64,000 bases of DNA from Pseudomonadota bacterium (lineage in GTDB: Bacteria; Desulfobacterota; Desulfobacteria; Desulfobacterales; JAHIVH01). Positions 51,934-59,940 of this stretch are shown piece by piece (the first letter of the stretch is position 1; every line of letters starts with the position of its first letter). The notes under the pieces are model-generated. The model did not search any database. It was not told the origin of the DNA and worked only from the letters and a program-made list of their open reading frames with translations. Location of the stretch: positions 47,882 to 111,881 of the forward strand of contig JAHIVH010000123.1 of NCBI GenBank assembly GCA_018816735.1. The letters run 5' to 3'. The translations under genes were made by a program, and so were the position numbers.

Positions 51934-52563
51934 TCACCGGGTTGCATGATGATAACCGTTCTCTCCAATGGTAAACCCGATAACCTCTTCCATGATCAGC
52001 GTTTCCAGGATTTCGCATACCGGCAGGCCCACAACATTGGTATATGACCCATTGATCCGTTTGACCAGAAATGTACCCAGCCCCTGTATCGCATAGGCCC
52101 CGGCCTTGTCAAAGGGTTCGTCCGTGTTTATATACCATTCGATTTCTCTGTCCGAGAGCGTTTTAAAGATAACATCCGTCTGGACTGTTGCCGCGTGTTT
52201 TTTGCCTGACGATTCACAGATAATGGCATAGCCAGTGTACACCTGATGGGTTGCACCGCTTAATTTTTTAAGCATGTCCCGGGCCTGGTCTTTTGATTTT
52301 GGTTTGCCCAGGATCATATCGTCTATGACCACAATGGTGTCTGCGCCAATCACCCATTTTTCAGGATAACGGCTGGCAATATCCGCTGCTTTGTTTTCTG
52401 CAAGGATTTGAACGTACGTCTCTGGTTTCACGACCGGTATGGAGGATTCATCAAACGCGCTTGGCATGACACTGAATTTAAGGCCTGCCTGGGAAAGCAG
52501 GTATTTCCGCCTCGGCGATTTGGATGCGAGAATGATATTTGAGTCAACACGTGTATTTTTCAT
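51934..52563 (-). CDS. Maf-family nucleoside triphosphate pyrophosphatase
   Basis: About 209 residues. Maf/HAM1-like: ASKSPRRKYLL at the start, EKWVIGADTIVV with its catalytic Asp, and QVYTGYAI. It hydrolyses non-canonical or modified nucleoside triphosphates such as dTTP/UTP analogues. ATG 52561-52563 is placed just before the conserved region; the frame is open to ATG 52617, giving 18 extra residues, and neither has a clear ribosome site. First gene of the maf-yggS-queH-M48 run. Confidence 0.92.
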   Translation of the reverse strand: MKNTRVDSNIILASKSPRRKYLLSQAGLKFSVMPSAFDESSIPVVKPETYVQILAENKAADIASRYPEKWVIGADTIVVIDDMILGKPKSKDQARDMLKKLSGATHQVYTGYAIICESSGKKHAATVQTDVIFKTLSDREIEWYINTDEPFDKAGAYAIQGLGTFLVKRINGSYTNVVGLPVCEILETLIMEEVIGFTIGENGYHHATR

Positions 52564-52839
52564 CCGGTCAGCGTACCAGAACAGATACCCTTTGGCAAGG
52601 AAATCGAAGGGCCGCATCAGATTGTTCTTGCATCAATGCCGTTAATCAGGTCAATTGTAATTCATGTTTTTTTTCATAAGACGTGTCTTGCCATTCCTGA
52701 AAAATATGGTAAACAAGTCAGATGCTTTTTATATAATTAAAGAACAACCGGACGGATAAAGGGCTTTATTTTTTTTAAATTCCTTTAACCCTGGCAGCCG
52801 GAAAATGAATAACAAATCAGAGATTAAAGGAGGATGACA

Positions 52840-53121
52840 ATGCTGGACAATAAAATATTTTGGTATGGCAACATGATAGGCGCTGTTCTGGGCTGGGTTT
52901 TAATTGTTTACGGGTTAATGAATTCCTTTGACAGCGGCATGATGCGGTTTTTGTGGCTGATCGTTTTGATTGGATGGGGATTCGGGCATCCCATTGAACT
53001 CTCAAAATCACTTCCCATTGCCAAGAAAAAGAATGTGCCTTTGAAGGCCGCAGTCATCAAAACCCTCGTATTTGGCCTGACCTGGTGGGTGCCCCTTGAA
53101 AGAGGCGTGTTTGAAGACTAA
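52840..53121 (+). CDS. Small membrane protein, unknown
   Basis: 93 residues, two or three membrane helices (GNMIGAVLGWVLIVYGLMN, FLWLIVLIGWGFGHPIEL, and a weaker one near the end). GGAGG at 52829-52833 touches ATG 52834, so the better-spaced ATG 52840 is chosen. HPIELSKSLPIAKKKNVP gives a positive loop. A conserved type in this bacterial group, with no known role. It is 24 bases before the crotonase gene in the same direction, so it is probably co-transcribed. Confidence 0.7.
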   Translation: MLDNKIFWYGNMIGAVLGWVLIVYGLMNSFDSGMMRFLWLIVLIGWGFGHPIELSKSLPIAKKKNVPLKAAVIKTLVFGLTWWVPLERGVFED

Positions 53122-53145
53122 AAGCAGACAGATGAGGATCTGACC

Positions 53146-54165
53146 TTGAGAACGTTTCGTTATCTGAAAACAAGAAAAACCGGGCATACGCTCTGGGTTG
53201 AAATTTACAATCCCAGAGTGAATTTCATCGTTACAGACATGCTGGAGGAACTGTTTCTCCTGATCAAAGATGTGGAAAAGGATGATTCCATCAGGGTGTT
53301 TGTCATGACAGGGGGCCTGGCGGATATTTATATCATGCATTTCTCCATTCCTGAACTTCAGCGGATCTCGGAAGACAATGAGAAAGTGTTTCTGAACCGG
53401 ATGGTGAAAAACCGTGTGTCACGATTTTTTCTGGTTCATATGCTGAATTTCACGGGCTGGCTCATGGATGCTTCCGCCTGGTATGAATCCGCTACCCTGA
53501 AAATGGCCAAATCCTTCAGGGAGAAAGTGCCCAGCCTGTTTTTATGGCTTCAGATGACCCGACTGTATCTTGCCATTGAACGGATGAATAAAATCACCAT
53601 CGCGGCGATCAATGGGCCATGCAATGGGGGCGGTGTTGAAATATCCCTTTGTTTTGATTTCCGGTTTATGGTCGGCGATCAGGGATTTGCCATTGGTCAG
53701 CCTGAATGCCTGATCGGTATAATTCCAGGGGGGGGTGGCACCCAAAGGCTGCCCCGGTTGATCGGAAGACCCAAAGCCCTTGAATGGATGATGCGGGGGA
53801 ACCTTCTTTCACCTGAAGAAGCAAAGCAGATCGGGTTGATTACCGATTATTTCAACAAGGAAACATTTCGCGATACTGTTCAGGAATTTGCCGATCTGAT
53901 GGGGAAAAGGCCGCCCGTGGCCATTGATGCCATTAAAAAATCGGTTCATGAAGGCATGAATGGCACCCTTGGAAAAGGCCTGGTCCTTGAGATGGTACAG
54001 AGCATCAGGTGTTTTGATACGGATGATGCCAAAACCGTTATAAAAAATTACATCAAACTCATCGAAGAAAAGGTTGACGTGCCGGAAGAAGAGAGAATGT
54101 CTCCTGCAGAACTGTTTGACATTATGGAGCATGCCCGGCTGGTTGAGCGGTTTTACGGGAAGTAG
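53146..54165 (+). CDS. Enoyl-CoA hydratase/isomerase (crotonase) family protein with an insertion
   Basis: 339 residues, about 80 longer than usual. The crotonase core is clear: INGPCNGGGVEISLCFDFRF (oxyanion-hole region), then IGQPECLIGIIPGGGGTQRLPRLIG. The extra length lies between the first strand pair and the core (about 65-145: LQRISEDNEKVFLNRMVKNR...), which is helical and aromatic-rich. Glu residues for hydratase activity are partly present; the exact reaction cannot be assigned. The start is TTG 53146 with GAGG upstream; no ATG fits better. Terminator follows at 54191. Confidence 0.85.
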   Translation: MRTFRYLKTRKTGHTLWVEIYNPRVNFIVTDMLEELFLLIKDVEKDDSIRVFVMTGGLADIYIMHFSIPELQRISEDNEKVFLNRMVKNRVSRFFLVHMLNFTGWLMDASAWYESATLKMAKSFREKVPSLFLWLQMTRLYLAIERMNKITIAAINGPCNGGGVEISLCFDFRFMVGDQGFAIGQPECLIGIIPGGGGTQRLPRLIGRPKALEWMMRGNLLSPEEAKQIGLITDYFNKETFRDTVQEFADLMGKRPPVAIDAIKKSVHEGMNGTLGKGLVLEMVQSIRCFDTDDAKTVIKNYIKLIEEKVDVPEEERMSPAELFDIMEHARLVERFYGK

Positions 54166-54190
54166 CCATAATAATTATAAAATGTGGTTC

Positions 54191-54236
54191 CCACCCCTTT
54201 GCTGATGATAATCCGGCAAAGGGGTGGTATTTTTTT
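54191..54236 (+). terminator. Intrinsic terminator after the crotonase gene
   Basis: 12-bp stem CCACCCCTTTGC (54191-54202) with GCAAAGGGGTGG (54216-54227), 13-base loop, then T-rich TATTTTTTT. A GTG just after it (54237) would begin a longer form of the next protein, but starting inside a terminator's T tract is unlikely. Confidence 0.93.
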
Positions 54237-54266
54237 GTGCATGACCAGGAAGGCTTTAAGACAGAC

Positions 54267-54884
54267 ATGGTTCGAAAAACAGGAATTATGGCAGACAGCC
54301 ATGGCCAGCCCGAAACCATTCAGGCGGCACTGCGGCTCTTTCGGGAAAAAGGGTGCGACAGGTTTTATCACCTGGGGGATATCTGTGATACACGATTTCC
54401 GGAAACCGCTGATGCCTGTGTTCATCTGCTTCAAGAAAGCCATGTCAACGCGGTGAAAGGGAATAACGATCATATTGTTGTCGTTAATCATAAAGACCGA
54501 CCGGACACCCCCATATCCCCCCAAACACTTGATTATCTGGCAAACCTTCCCCAGCGTCTTGCCGATGCCCAAGTCTTTTTTACCCATTCCCTGCCTTTTG
54601 TGGAAGAACTGGGAGCCGCTAGTATGGTATGGAGCATGGGCATTCATGAAAGCGAACGGTTTTTTGAGGAATACCCATGTGCCAGCCTGTTCCGGGGCCA
54701 CAGCCACAATCCGGAAATCATGTTTCAGAAATCAGGGAAAGTGATCGTAAGAACGCTTTCTCCGGGTCAGCAAATGGATCTCTCGGATAAAATGCCGTTT
54801 GTAATCACATGCGGCGCACTCATGGCCTCTGTGTGCATGATCTGGGAACCGGATCAGAAGATCATACAAAGCCTGTCATTTTAA
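54267..54884 (+). CDS. YfcE/MJ0936-type metallophosphoesterase
   Basis: 205 residues. The calcineurin-like motifs are all present: GIMADSHGQ, GDICD, GNND, HSLPF and FRGHSHNP, giving the two-metal phosphoesterase site. Family members hydrolyse phosphodiesters; substrates are often unknown. ATG 54267 is placed next to the first motif; AGGAAGG lies further upstream than usual. Cytoplasmic. No operon partner. Confidence 0.9.
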   Translation: MVRKTGIMADSHGQPETIQAALRLFREKGCDRFYHLGDICDTRFPETADACVHLLQESHVNAVKGNNDHIVVVNHKDRPDTPISPQTLDYLANLPQRLADAQVFFTHSLPFVEELGAASMVWSMGIHESERFFEEYPCASLFRGHSHNPEIMFQKSGKVIVRTLSPGQQMDLSDKMPFVITCGALMASVCMIWEPDQKIIQSLSF

Positions 54885-55001
54885 CACTTCCGTCAACATG
54901 CGCTATATTTGGGCTTGCATATCTGGTTTTTTATTTCTATACACACATGATGCTCCTTTAACATTTGATTTAACTGTAACAATTATAAAAGGGTGATAAC
55001 G

Positions 55002-57743
55002 ATGACAACTCTCTCTTATGATACGATCAGAAATGATATTGCGGATTCGGCCATTATATTCCGAAGAGGCGAGGATATTTATGAAAACGATGATCTTCTT
55101 TGTGTGGAGAAGAGTGATAATGGGTTTTTTAAATTCAGATATGACGGGAATTACGGGGAGTATGAAATTGTAATTGACTCCTCAGATGCATCCATGCCTT
55201 TTTTATGTGACTGCCCCTATCCCGGAGACGGGTGCAAGCACATTGTTGCAGCACTGCTTACCGTGCTTGACATGAAACTCCATAAGGACGGGCTCCCGCC
55301 TGCTTCACAAATGCAGGATGATGGTGATATGGAGCCCATGCTGCTGACCCGCGAAGAAATCAGGGCTCAGGCGCTGGAAGACCGTCACAAACGGGCCAAA
55401 AGCGAAAAATTCAAGGTGATCCTTGGGGATATGTTCAAGGATGAACATCTGGTGGAAAGCACTTCCGGCAAACAATACACGGTTGTGATGCATGATCCGG
55501 AAAAAGGTGTCGGCCATTGCAGTTGCCCTGATTTTTTGTCAAACCGGCTGGGAATATGCAAGCACATGATCTACCTGAAAAACCATTTTGATACGGTCAA
55601 GAAATACAAAAAGCAGGTTCAAAAAGAAGAGTTTCCCTTTGCAGATATTTTCTGGGATTCAAAAACTGACACGCCGAAATTGTTTTATGATCCGCGATCT
55701 GTCAAAGACCTTGATCTGGTGAAACGGTTGACCGGTTTCTTTGATCAGGATGGCGTTTGTTTAAATGGGGATCTTGGCGCTTTTTTTCCACTGATACCAG
55801 CGCTTGAAGGGAACAAGAAGGTCAGAATCCAGCCTGAAGTCGTCAAACGGGTCGATCGATATCTGCAGGATAAAGAACTTCAGGAGGTCAAAAAATCGTA
55901 TCAGCCGGATTATTCATTGGTCAAGACAACACTTTATCCCTATCAGAAAGAAGGGATTGATTTCGGGTTGTTCAGGCGATCCACCCTGATTGGTGATGAA
56001 ATGGGCCTTGGAAAAACCCTTCAGGCAATCACCCTTTCATTGCTGAAAAAGGAGCTTTTCGGATTTAAAAATGTGCTGATTGTGACCCTCGCATCGTTAA
56101 AGGAACAATGGCACAGGGAAATTCGCAAATTTACGGGTGAGTCGGCTGTGATCATCGCAGGTGCTCAGGAAGCAAGAAGGCGTATTTACCGGAATAGCAG
56201 TAGTTATTTCAAGATAACAAACTATGAAGCCGTTCTCAGGGATATTACGATTATCTCGGAAATGAGACCGGATATCATTATTCTTGACGAGGCCCAGCGC
56301 ATCAAGAATTTCAACACAAAAACCGCTGATGCCGTCAAACAGCTTCCGCGCGAGCACGCCATTGTCCTCACCGGAACACCTCTTGAAAACAAACTTGAAG
56401 ATGTCTATTCGATTGTTCAGTTCCTGGACCCGCCATTATTAAGCCCGTTGTGGGACTTTGCCGGAAAATATTATATGATGTTAAGAAAACCCAAGGGAAA
56501 AATATCCGGGTATACGAATCTTTCTGAATTGAAAAACAGATTAAGCAATATCGTCATCCGTCGAAAAAAAGATGAGGTTTTAAAAGACCTGCCAGATACA
56601 ATTACCAATAATTACTATATTGATTTGACGGACAAGCAGGAAAAACTTCATGCCGGTTTCAAGGCATCGTTGATCCCGATTCTTTCGAAAAAGTTTTTAA
56701 CCCCGATCGATCTTCAAAGAATCCAGATGTTTCTCCTGAAAATGAGAATGGTGTGCAATTCAACCTATCTCATTGACAAAAAAACACATCTTTCGCCGAA
56801 GCTCAAGGAGTTCGAGTCGATCATCCAGGATCTTGTTGTTGAAAACAACAGAAAAGTGGTTGTCTTCAGCGAATGGACGACCATGACCTTTCTGATTGCC
56901 AAATGTCTGTCAAAGGCGAAAATACAGTTTGTTGAACTTTCGGGAAAAATTCCGGTAACCAAACGTCAGAAATTGATTGACGCGTTTACCAACAACCCGT
57001 CATGCAGTGTCTTTCTTTCCACAGATGCCGGAGGTACCGGGCTGAACCTTCAGGCGGCTGACTGTGTCATCAATTTTGAACTGCCCTGGAATCCTGCCAG
57101 GCTGAGCCAGCGAACCGGAAGGGTGAACCGAATCGGACAAAAGAGCAACTGTATCAATGTGATCAATCTGATTGCCAAGCGAAGCATCGAGGAAAAAATT
57201 CTTTCCGGCCTGGAATTGAAGCGGGATTTGTTTAAAGGCGTATTTGAAGACGGCCAGAATACGGTTGATTTTTCAAATGAAAAACGGGCCAGCCTGTTGA
57301 ACCGGTTGCGCGAAATGATGGGAGAAGACGCAGATGTCATCCCGCAACCTGAGAAGAGCCAGGGTGAAGAGATTCCCGATGATACCCCATATTTTCTCAA
57401 TCCTGAGGTTCTGAATCCGCAAGCAGATACTCCTGAGGAGAAAAAAGATACAGATGCTCAGGTTATTGATTTTGCATCTGAAGAACCTGAATATACGTTC
57501 AATGGCGAAAAGGGAAGCGAAGTAGACAAACCGGCGGAAAATGAAATCAGGGAAAACGTTTTTGAAGGACAATCTGCTGAAAAGATCGAAACCGTCCTGA
57601 ATTCCGGTATGGCGTTTATCAGTGGTCTTCTTGAAATGGCCACAGGAAAAACCATAGAAAAAAGCGGCACCCAGGAAAAGTTGCTGACAATAGACAGGCA
57701 GACCGGTGAAGTGACCATGAAGTTCAGATTGCCGGGGATGTAA
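55002..57743 (+). CDS. SNF2-family helicase with two SWIM zinc fingers
   Basis: About 913 residues. Two SWIM motifs precede the helicase: CDCPYPGDGCKHIVAAL (about 68-90) and CSCPDFLSNRLGICKHMIYL (about 171-192). The SNF2 ATPase follows: Walker A GDEMGLGKT (about 331), DEAQRIKN (about 428), and a helicase C domain ending in GRVNRIGQ (about 704). A long acidic Glu/Pro-rich tail (about 780-880) ends the protein. Probable DNA or RNA-polymerase-associated translocase; the nearest known role is RapA-like, but RapA lacks SWIM domains. ATG 55002 follows AAAGGGTG. It stands alone, not among defence genes. Confidence 0.9.
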   Translation: MTTLSYDTIRNDIADSAIIFRRGEDIYENDDLLCVEKSDNGFFKFRYDGNYGEYEIVIDSSDASMPFLCDCPYPGDGCKHIVAALLTVLDMKLHKDGLPPASQMQDDGDMEPMLLTREEIRAQALEDRHKRAKSEKFKVILGDMFKDEHLVESTSGKQYTVVMHDPEKGVGHCSCPDFLSNRLGICKHMIYLKNHFDTVKKYKKQVQKEEFPFADIFWDSKTDTPKLFYDPRSVKDLDLVKRLTGFFDQDGVCLNGDLGAFFPLIPALEGNKKVRIQPEVVKRVDRYLQDKELQEVKKSYQPDYSLVKTTLYPYQKEGIDFGLFRRSTLIGDEMGLGKTLQAITLSLLKKELFGFKNVLIVTLASLKEQWHREIRKFTGESAVIIAGAQEARRRIYRNSSSYFKITNYEAVLRDITIISEMRPDIIILDEAQRIKNFNTKTADAVKQLPREHAIVLTGTPLENKLEDVYSIVQFLDPPLLSPLWDFAGKYYMMLRKPKGKISGYTNLSELKNRLSNIVIRRKKDEVLKDLPDTITNNYYIDLTDKQEKLHAGFKASLIPILSKKFLTPIDLQRIQMFLLKMRMVCNSTYLIDKKTHLSPKLKEFESIIQDLVVENNRKVVVFSEWTTMTFLIAKCLSKAKIQFVELSGKIPVTKRQKLIDAFTNNPSCSVFLSTDAGGTGLNLQAADCVINFELPWNPARLSQRTGRVNRIGQKSNCINVINLIAKRSIEEKILSGLELKRDLFKGVFEDGQNTVDFSNEKRASLLNRLREMMGEDADVIPQPEKSQGEEIPDDTPYFLNPEVLNPQADTPEEKKDTDAQVIDFASEEPEYTFNGEKGSEVDKPAENEIRENVFEGQSAEKIETVLNSGMAFISGLLEMATGKTIEKSGTQEKLLTIDRQTGEVTMKFRLPGM

Positions 57744-57764
57744 TTTATCTGAATTCATCTGTTT

Positions 57765-58106
57765 TTATTTGTTTTGATAATATTGCTTGGCTTTTTCAGT
57801 GATTTTTTTGATAAATTTTCCTTTGGCCTCTGTATAGGCTATCCGATCATTCTGGTGAACGGAAGAGAATTTTTTTTTGAGATCGTCATATTCCCTGGCA
57901 ATTTCCGGAAATTCAATGAGGTAATCCCGAAAGAAAAGCCTGTCCCAGTGCTCGAAGTCTTTTTCAACCATGTGGATGTGATGGGTTCTGTGGCCATTTG
58001 TGTCGCGTTTGATAAACCATGCATAAAATGGCGGCGTGTCATCACCAAAAGATGGCCTGAAGAAGTAGTCATATCCCTGTTCTTCGAGAAGAGGGGAAAT
58101 CCGCTT
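57765..58106 (-). pseudogene. GrpB-family (UPF0157) protein remnant, 5' end lost at the repeat
   Basis: The frame is open for about 114 codons and reads RISPLLEEQGYDYFFRPSF, then KRDTNGHRTHHIHMVEKDFEHWDRLFFRDYL and PEIAREYDDLKKKF, the C-terminal two thirds of the GrpB nucleotidyltransferase-like family. The first 60 or so residues, which hold the GSTSVPG nucleotidyl motif, are absent. Similarity starts exactly where the 9-bp repeat ends (58106). The only ATG (57971) is internal and would leave just 68 residues. So the gene was broken by recombination or insertion at the repeat. Confidence 0.8.
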
Positions 58107-58220
58107 TTGGGTTGCTTGAGTTTATTGGGTTACTTGGGTTTGTTGGGTTCGTTTGTTATATGGTTGAACAAAGAGCACGACGAATTGACCAAACCACTAT
58201 TCAACCCAAGCAACCCAGTT
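58107..58220. repeat. Tandem 9-bp repeat (TTGGGTTNN) with inverted copy
   Basis: Five consecutive 9-base units (TTGGGTTGC, TTGAGTTTA, TTGGGTTAC, TTGGGTTTG, TTGGGTTCG; 58107-58151), a 40-base non-repeat centre, then the inverse order (CAACCCAAGCAACCCAG, around 58202-58218). The unit is the same as in the repeats at 45986-46025 and 62932-62956. It separates the GrpB remnant from the barrel protein gene and overlaps that gene's stop codon. Confidence 0.85.
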
Positions 58221-58851
58221 ACCAGTGATATCCCACGAAAAAGGCAAAATGTCCGCCACCTGCGGCAATGTCTTTCTCCGTAAAGATTTTATTGTCGGCA
58301 GTTTGTAAGTCAATATCGATAAGTGAGGCTTTCCCCCCGGTGAATCCCAGGTCAAATCCGATATTGAAAGCATTACTAAGCGTCCAGTAGAGGCCGCCAT
58401 GAATCCACAGGCCCAGGCATGTATCTTCATCATTATAAGACACTTGAGGAAAACGTAATTCCTCCTTGACGGTTATCACGGCAAGGCCGCCGCCCAGATA
58501 AGGGCGAAAGGATTCATCCGGCTCCCAGGTTTTCCGGACGCCAAATTTGAACTCACCTGTGGAGCCGTCCCTATTAAAATCTTCGATTCCGATATAATCT
58601 TCTTGTGTATCATACGAACCGGAAAGACCCATTTCGATGCTTATCGGCCAGTCCCGGCTTCTTAAATCCACATGGATGGATAGCTCTCCCTGTTCGTTCA
58701 CCGGCTCCCAGTCGTTTTCATTCAGCATTTTGACTCCCAACAGCAAATTGACATTCCCGGTCCATTCACTTGCAGTCACGGTTTTGGAAAATAAAGCGAA
58801 AATAAAGGATATCATTAATAAAAATAAATACTTTTTCATAATATGTACCAT
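58219..58851 (-). CDS. Outer-membrane beta-barrel protein, unknown
   Basis: 210 residues. Signal peptide (about 5-28), then alternating strands and a C-terminal aromatic (GYHW) as in BAM clients. Reads like an eight-strand porin or OmpW-type barrel (LGGGLAVITVKEELRF, GLWIHGGLYW). No ligand known. ATG 58851 has GGAGG upstream with good spacing; an internal ATG at 58839 is the next candidate. The stop abuts the 9-bp repeat. Confidence 0.7.
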   Translation of the reverse strand: MVHIMKKYLFLLMISFIFALFSKTVTASEWTGNVNLLLGVKMLNENDWEPVNEQGELSIHVDLRSRDWPISIEMGLSGSYDTQEDYIGIEDFNRDGSTGEFKFGVRKTWEPDESFRPYLGGGLAVITVKEELRFPQVSYNDEDTCLGLWIHGGLYWTLSNAFNIGFDLGFTGGKASLIDIDLQTADNKIFTEKDIAAGGGHFAFFVGYHW

Positions 58852-59429
58852 AGGTCCTCCATGGGCGTATTGGCTATCCTGAAAAAAACGAGCATGCTGT
58901 CATAGGAAAAATCCAAGTTAAAGGCAGACATTATACGCATTGTTTTACCATGAATCAAACAGAAAACAGAACTATCTTTGAAACGGGTTCAGGAGCATAT
59001 GAATGGCAGAAATCATTTAAACCGGCACCCGAAATGCTGCATGGGCAAGGTCCGATTTTTCCCTGACCTGCAAATTGAGCGTTGTATCCATTATTTCAAC
59101 GGATATTGTGAAAAAGCCCATTGAAAAAATATTAAAACAGGTTTATATAACTCTAATCTAACCTGAGCAGGCTGATTTTTTGGCCTGATCAATGCGCATG
59201 TTGTGATTTCAATGATGTTTATCATATGAGTCATAACTGAACCGAATGTAATATCTTATAAAAAGCAATTCGCAGATCCCAGAGGCTTATCATTCAAATG
59301 AATGGACCTATATTCAAGTTCCTTTAACGAACCAGGCTTTTCATGCAGGGGTCAGGAATATTTCCTGAACCTGTTGTCGTATTGGTGGCGAAATTTTTTT
59401 ATCATTTAACTTTATTAAGGAGAAAAAAG
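58852..59429. other. Intergenic region before the DUF3015 gene
   Basis: No gene found over 578 bases; AT-rich. A hairpin of TCAGGAA (59352-59358) and TTCCTGA (59362-59368), extendable with mismatches, lies 60 bases before the next start codon. Its place in the likely leader suggests mRNA-level control, but it is not a known riboswitch fold. Confidence 0.5.
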
Positions 59430-59900
59430 ATGAAAAAACTGATGATTGTTTTGATGATTGTTTTGATTTCCGGATCGGTGGCACTGGCAAGTTCGGCAAA
59501 GGACAACTGTGGTTGCGGTCTGGGGTATGTGGCGCTAGAGGACAGCAATACGGACAGCGTGCTCATGCAGCTTGTGGTGACCTTTTTAAACGGGATTTGC
59601 GGCAATCAGACATTTGGAATTACCTCAGGCACTCTGGGATGTGACAAGCCATCCGGGATTGTCAAAAATGAAATCATGGATACATACATTGCGGACAATC
59701 TGGATAACATTGCCGTAGACATCGCTGCTGGCGAAGGTGAAACACTGGACACCCTTTTTGAAATCACAGGTCTTCCTGTGGAAAAAAAGTCAGCGTTTTC
59801 TGTAGCACTCCAGAACAATTTTGACGCAATTTTTGCATCGGATGAAATCAGCCATCAAGCGGTTGCCGAGAAAATAAACGAAATCATTGCAACCATATAG
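59430..59900 (+). CDS. DUF3015-family exported protein
   Basis: 156 residues. Signal peptide (MIVLMIVLISGSVALAS), then NCGCGLGYVALE, the family start, and a helical body with paired Cys (GICGNQTF...LGCDKPSG). ATG 59430 has AAGGAG upstream. Function unknown. The DUF4105 gene follows 40 bases downstream; this pairing of DUF3015 and DUF4105 also occurs in other Proteobacteria by my recollection, which suggests joint work in envelope lipid or lipoprotein handling. Confidence 0.82.
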   Translation: MKKLMIVLMIVLISGSVALASSAKDNCGCGLGYVALEDSNTDSVLMQLVVTFLNGICGNQTFGITSGTLGCDKPSGIVKNEIMDTYIADNLDNIAVDIAAGEGETLDTLFEITGLPVEKKSAFSVALQNNFDAIFASDEISHQAVAEKINEIIATI

Positions 59901-59940
59901 AGATAGCATGATTCATTATAGTATAAGGAGAACTCTTGCC

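Noticed and set aside
55002..57743. Defence-island helicase (for example part of a DISARM- or BREX-like set)
   Set aside because: No methylase, nuclease or other defence gene adjoins; neighbours are a phosphoesterase and a GrpB remnant.
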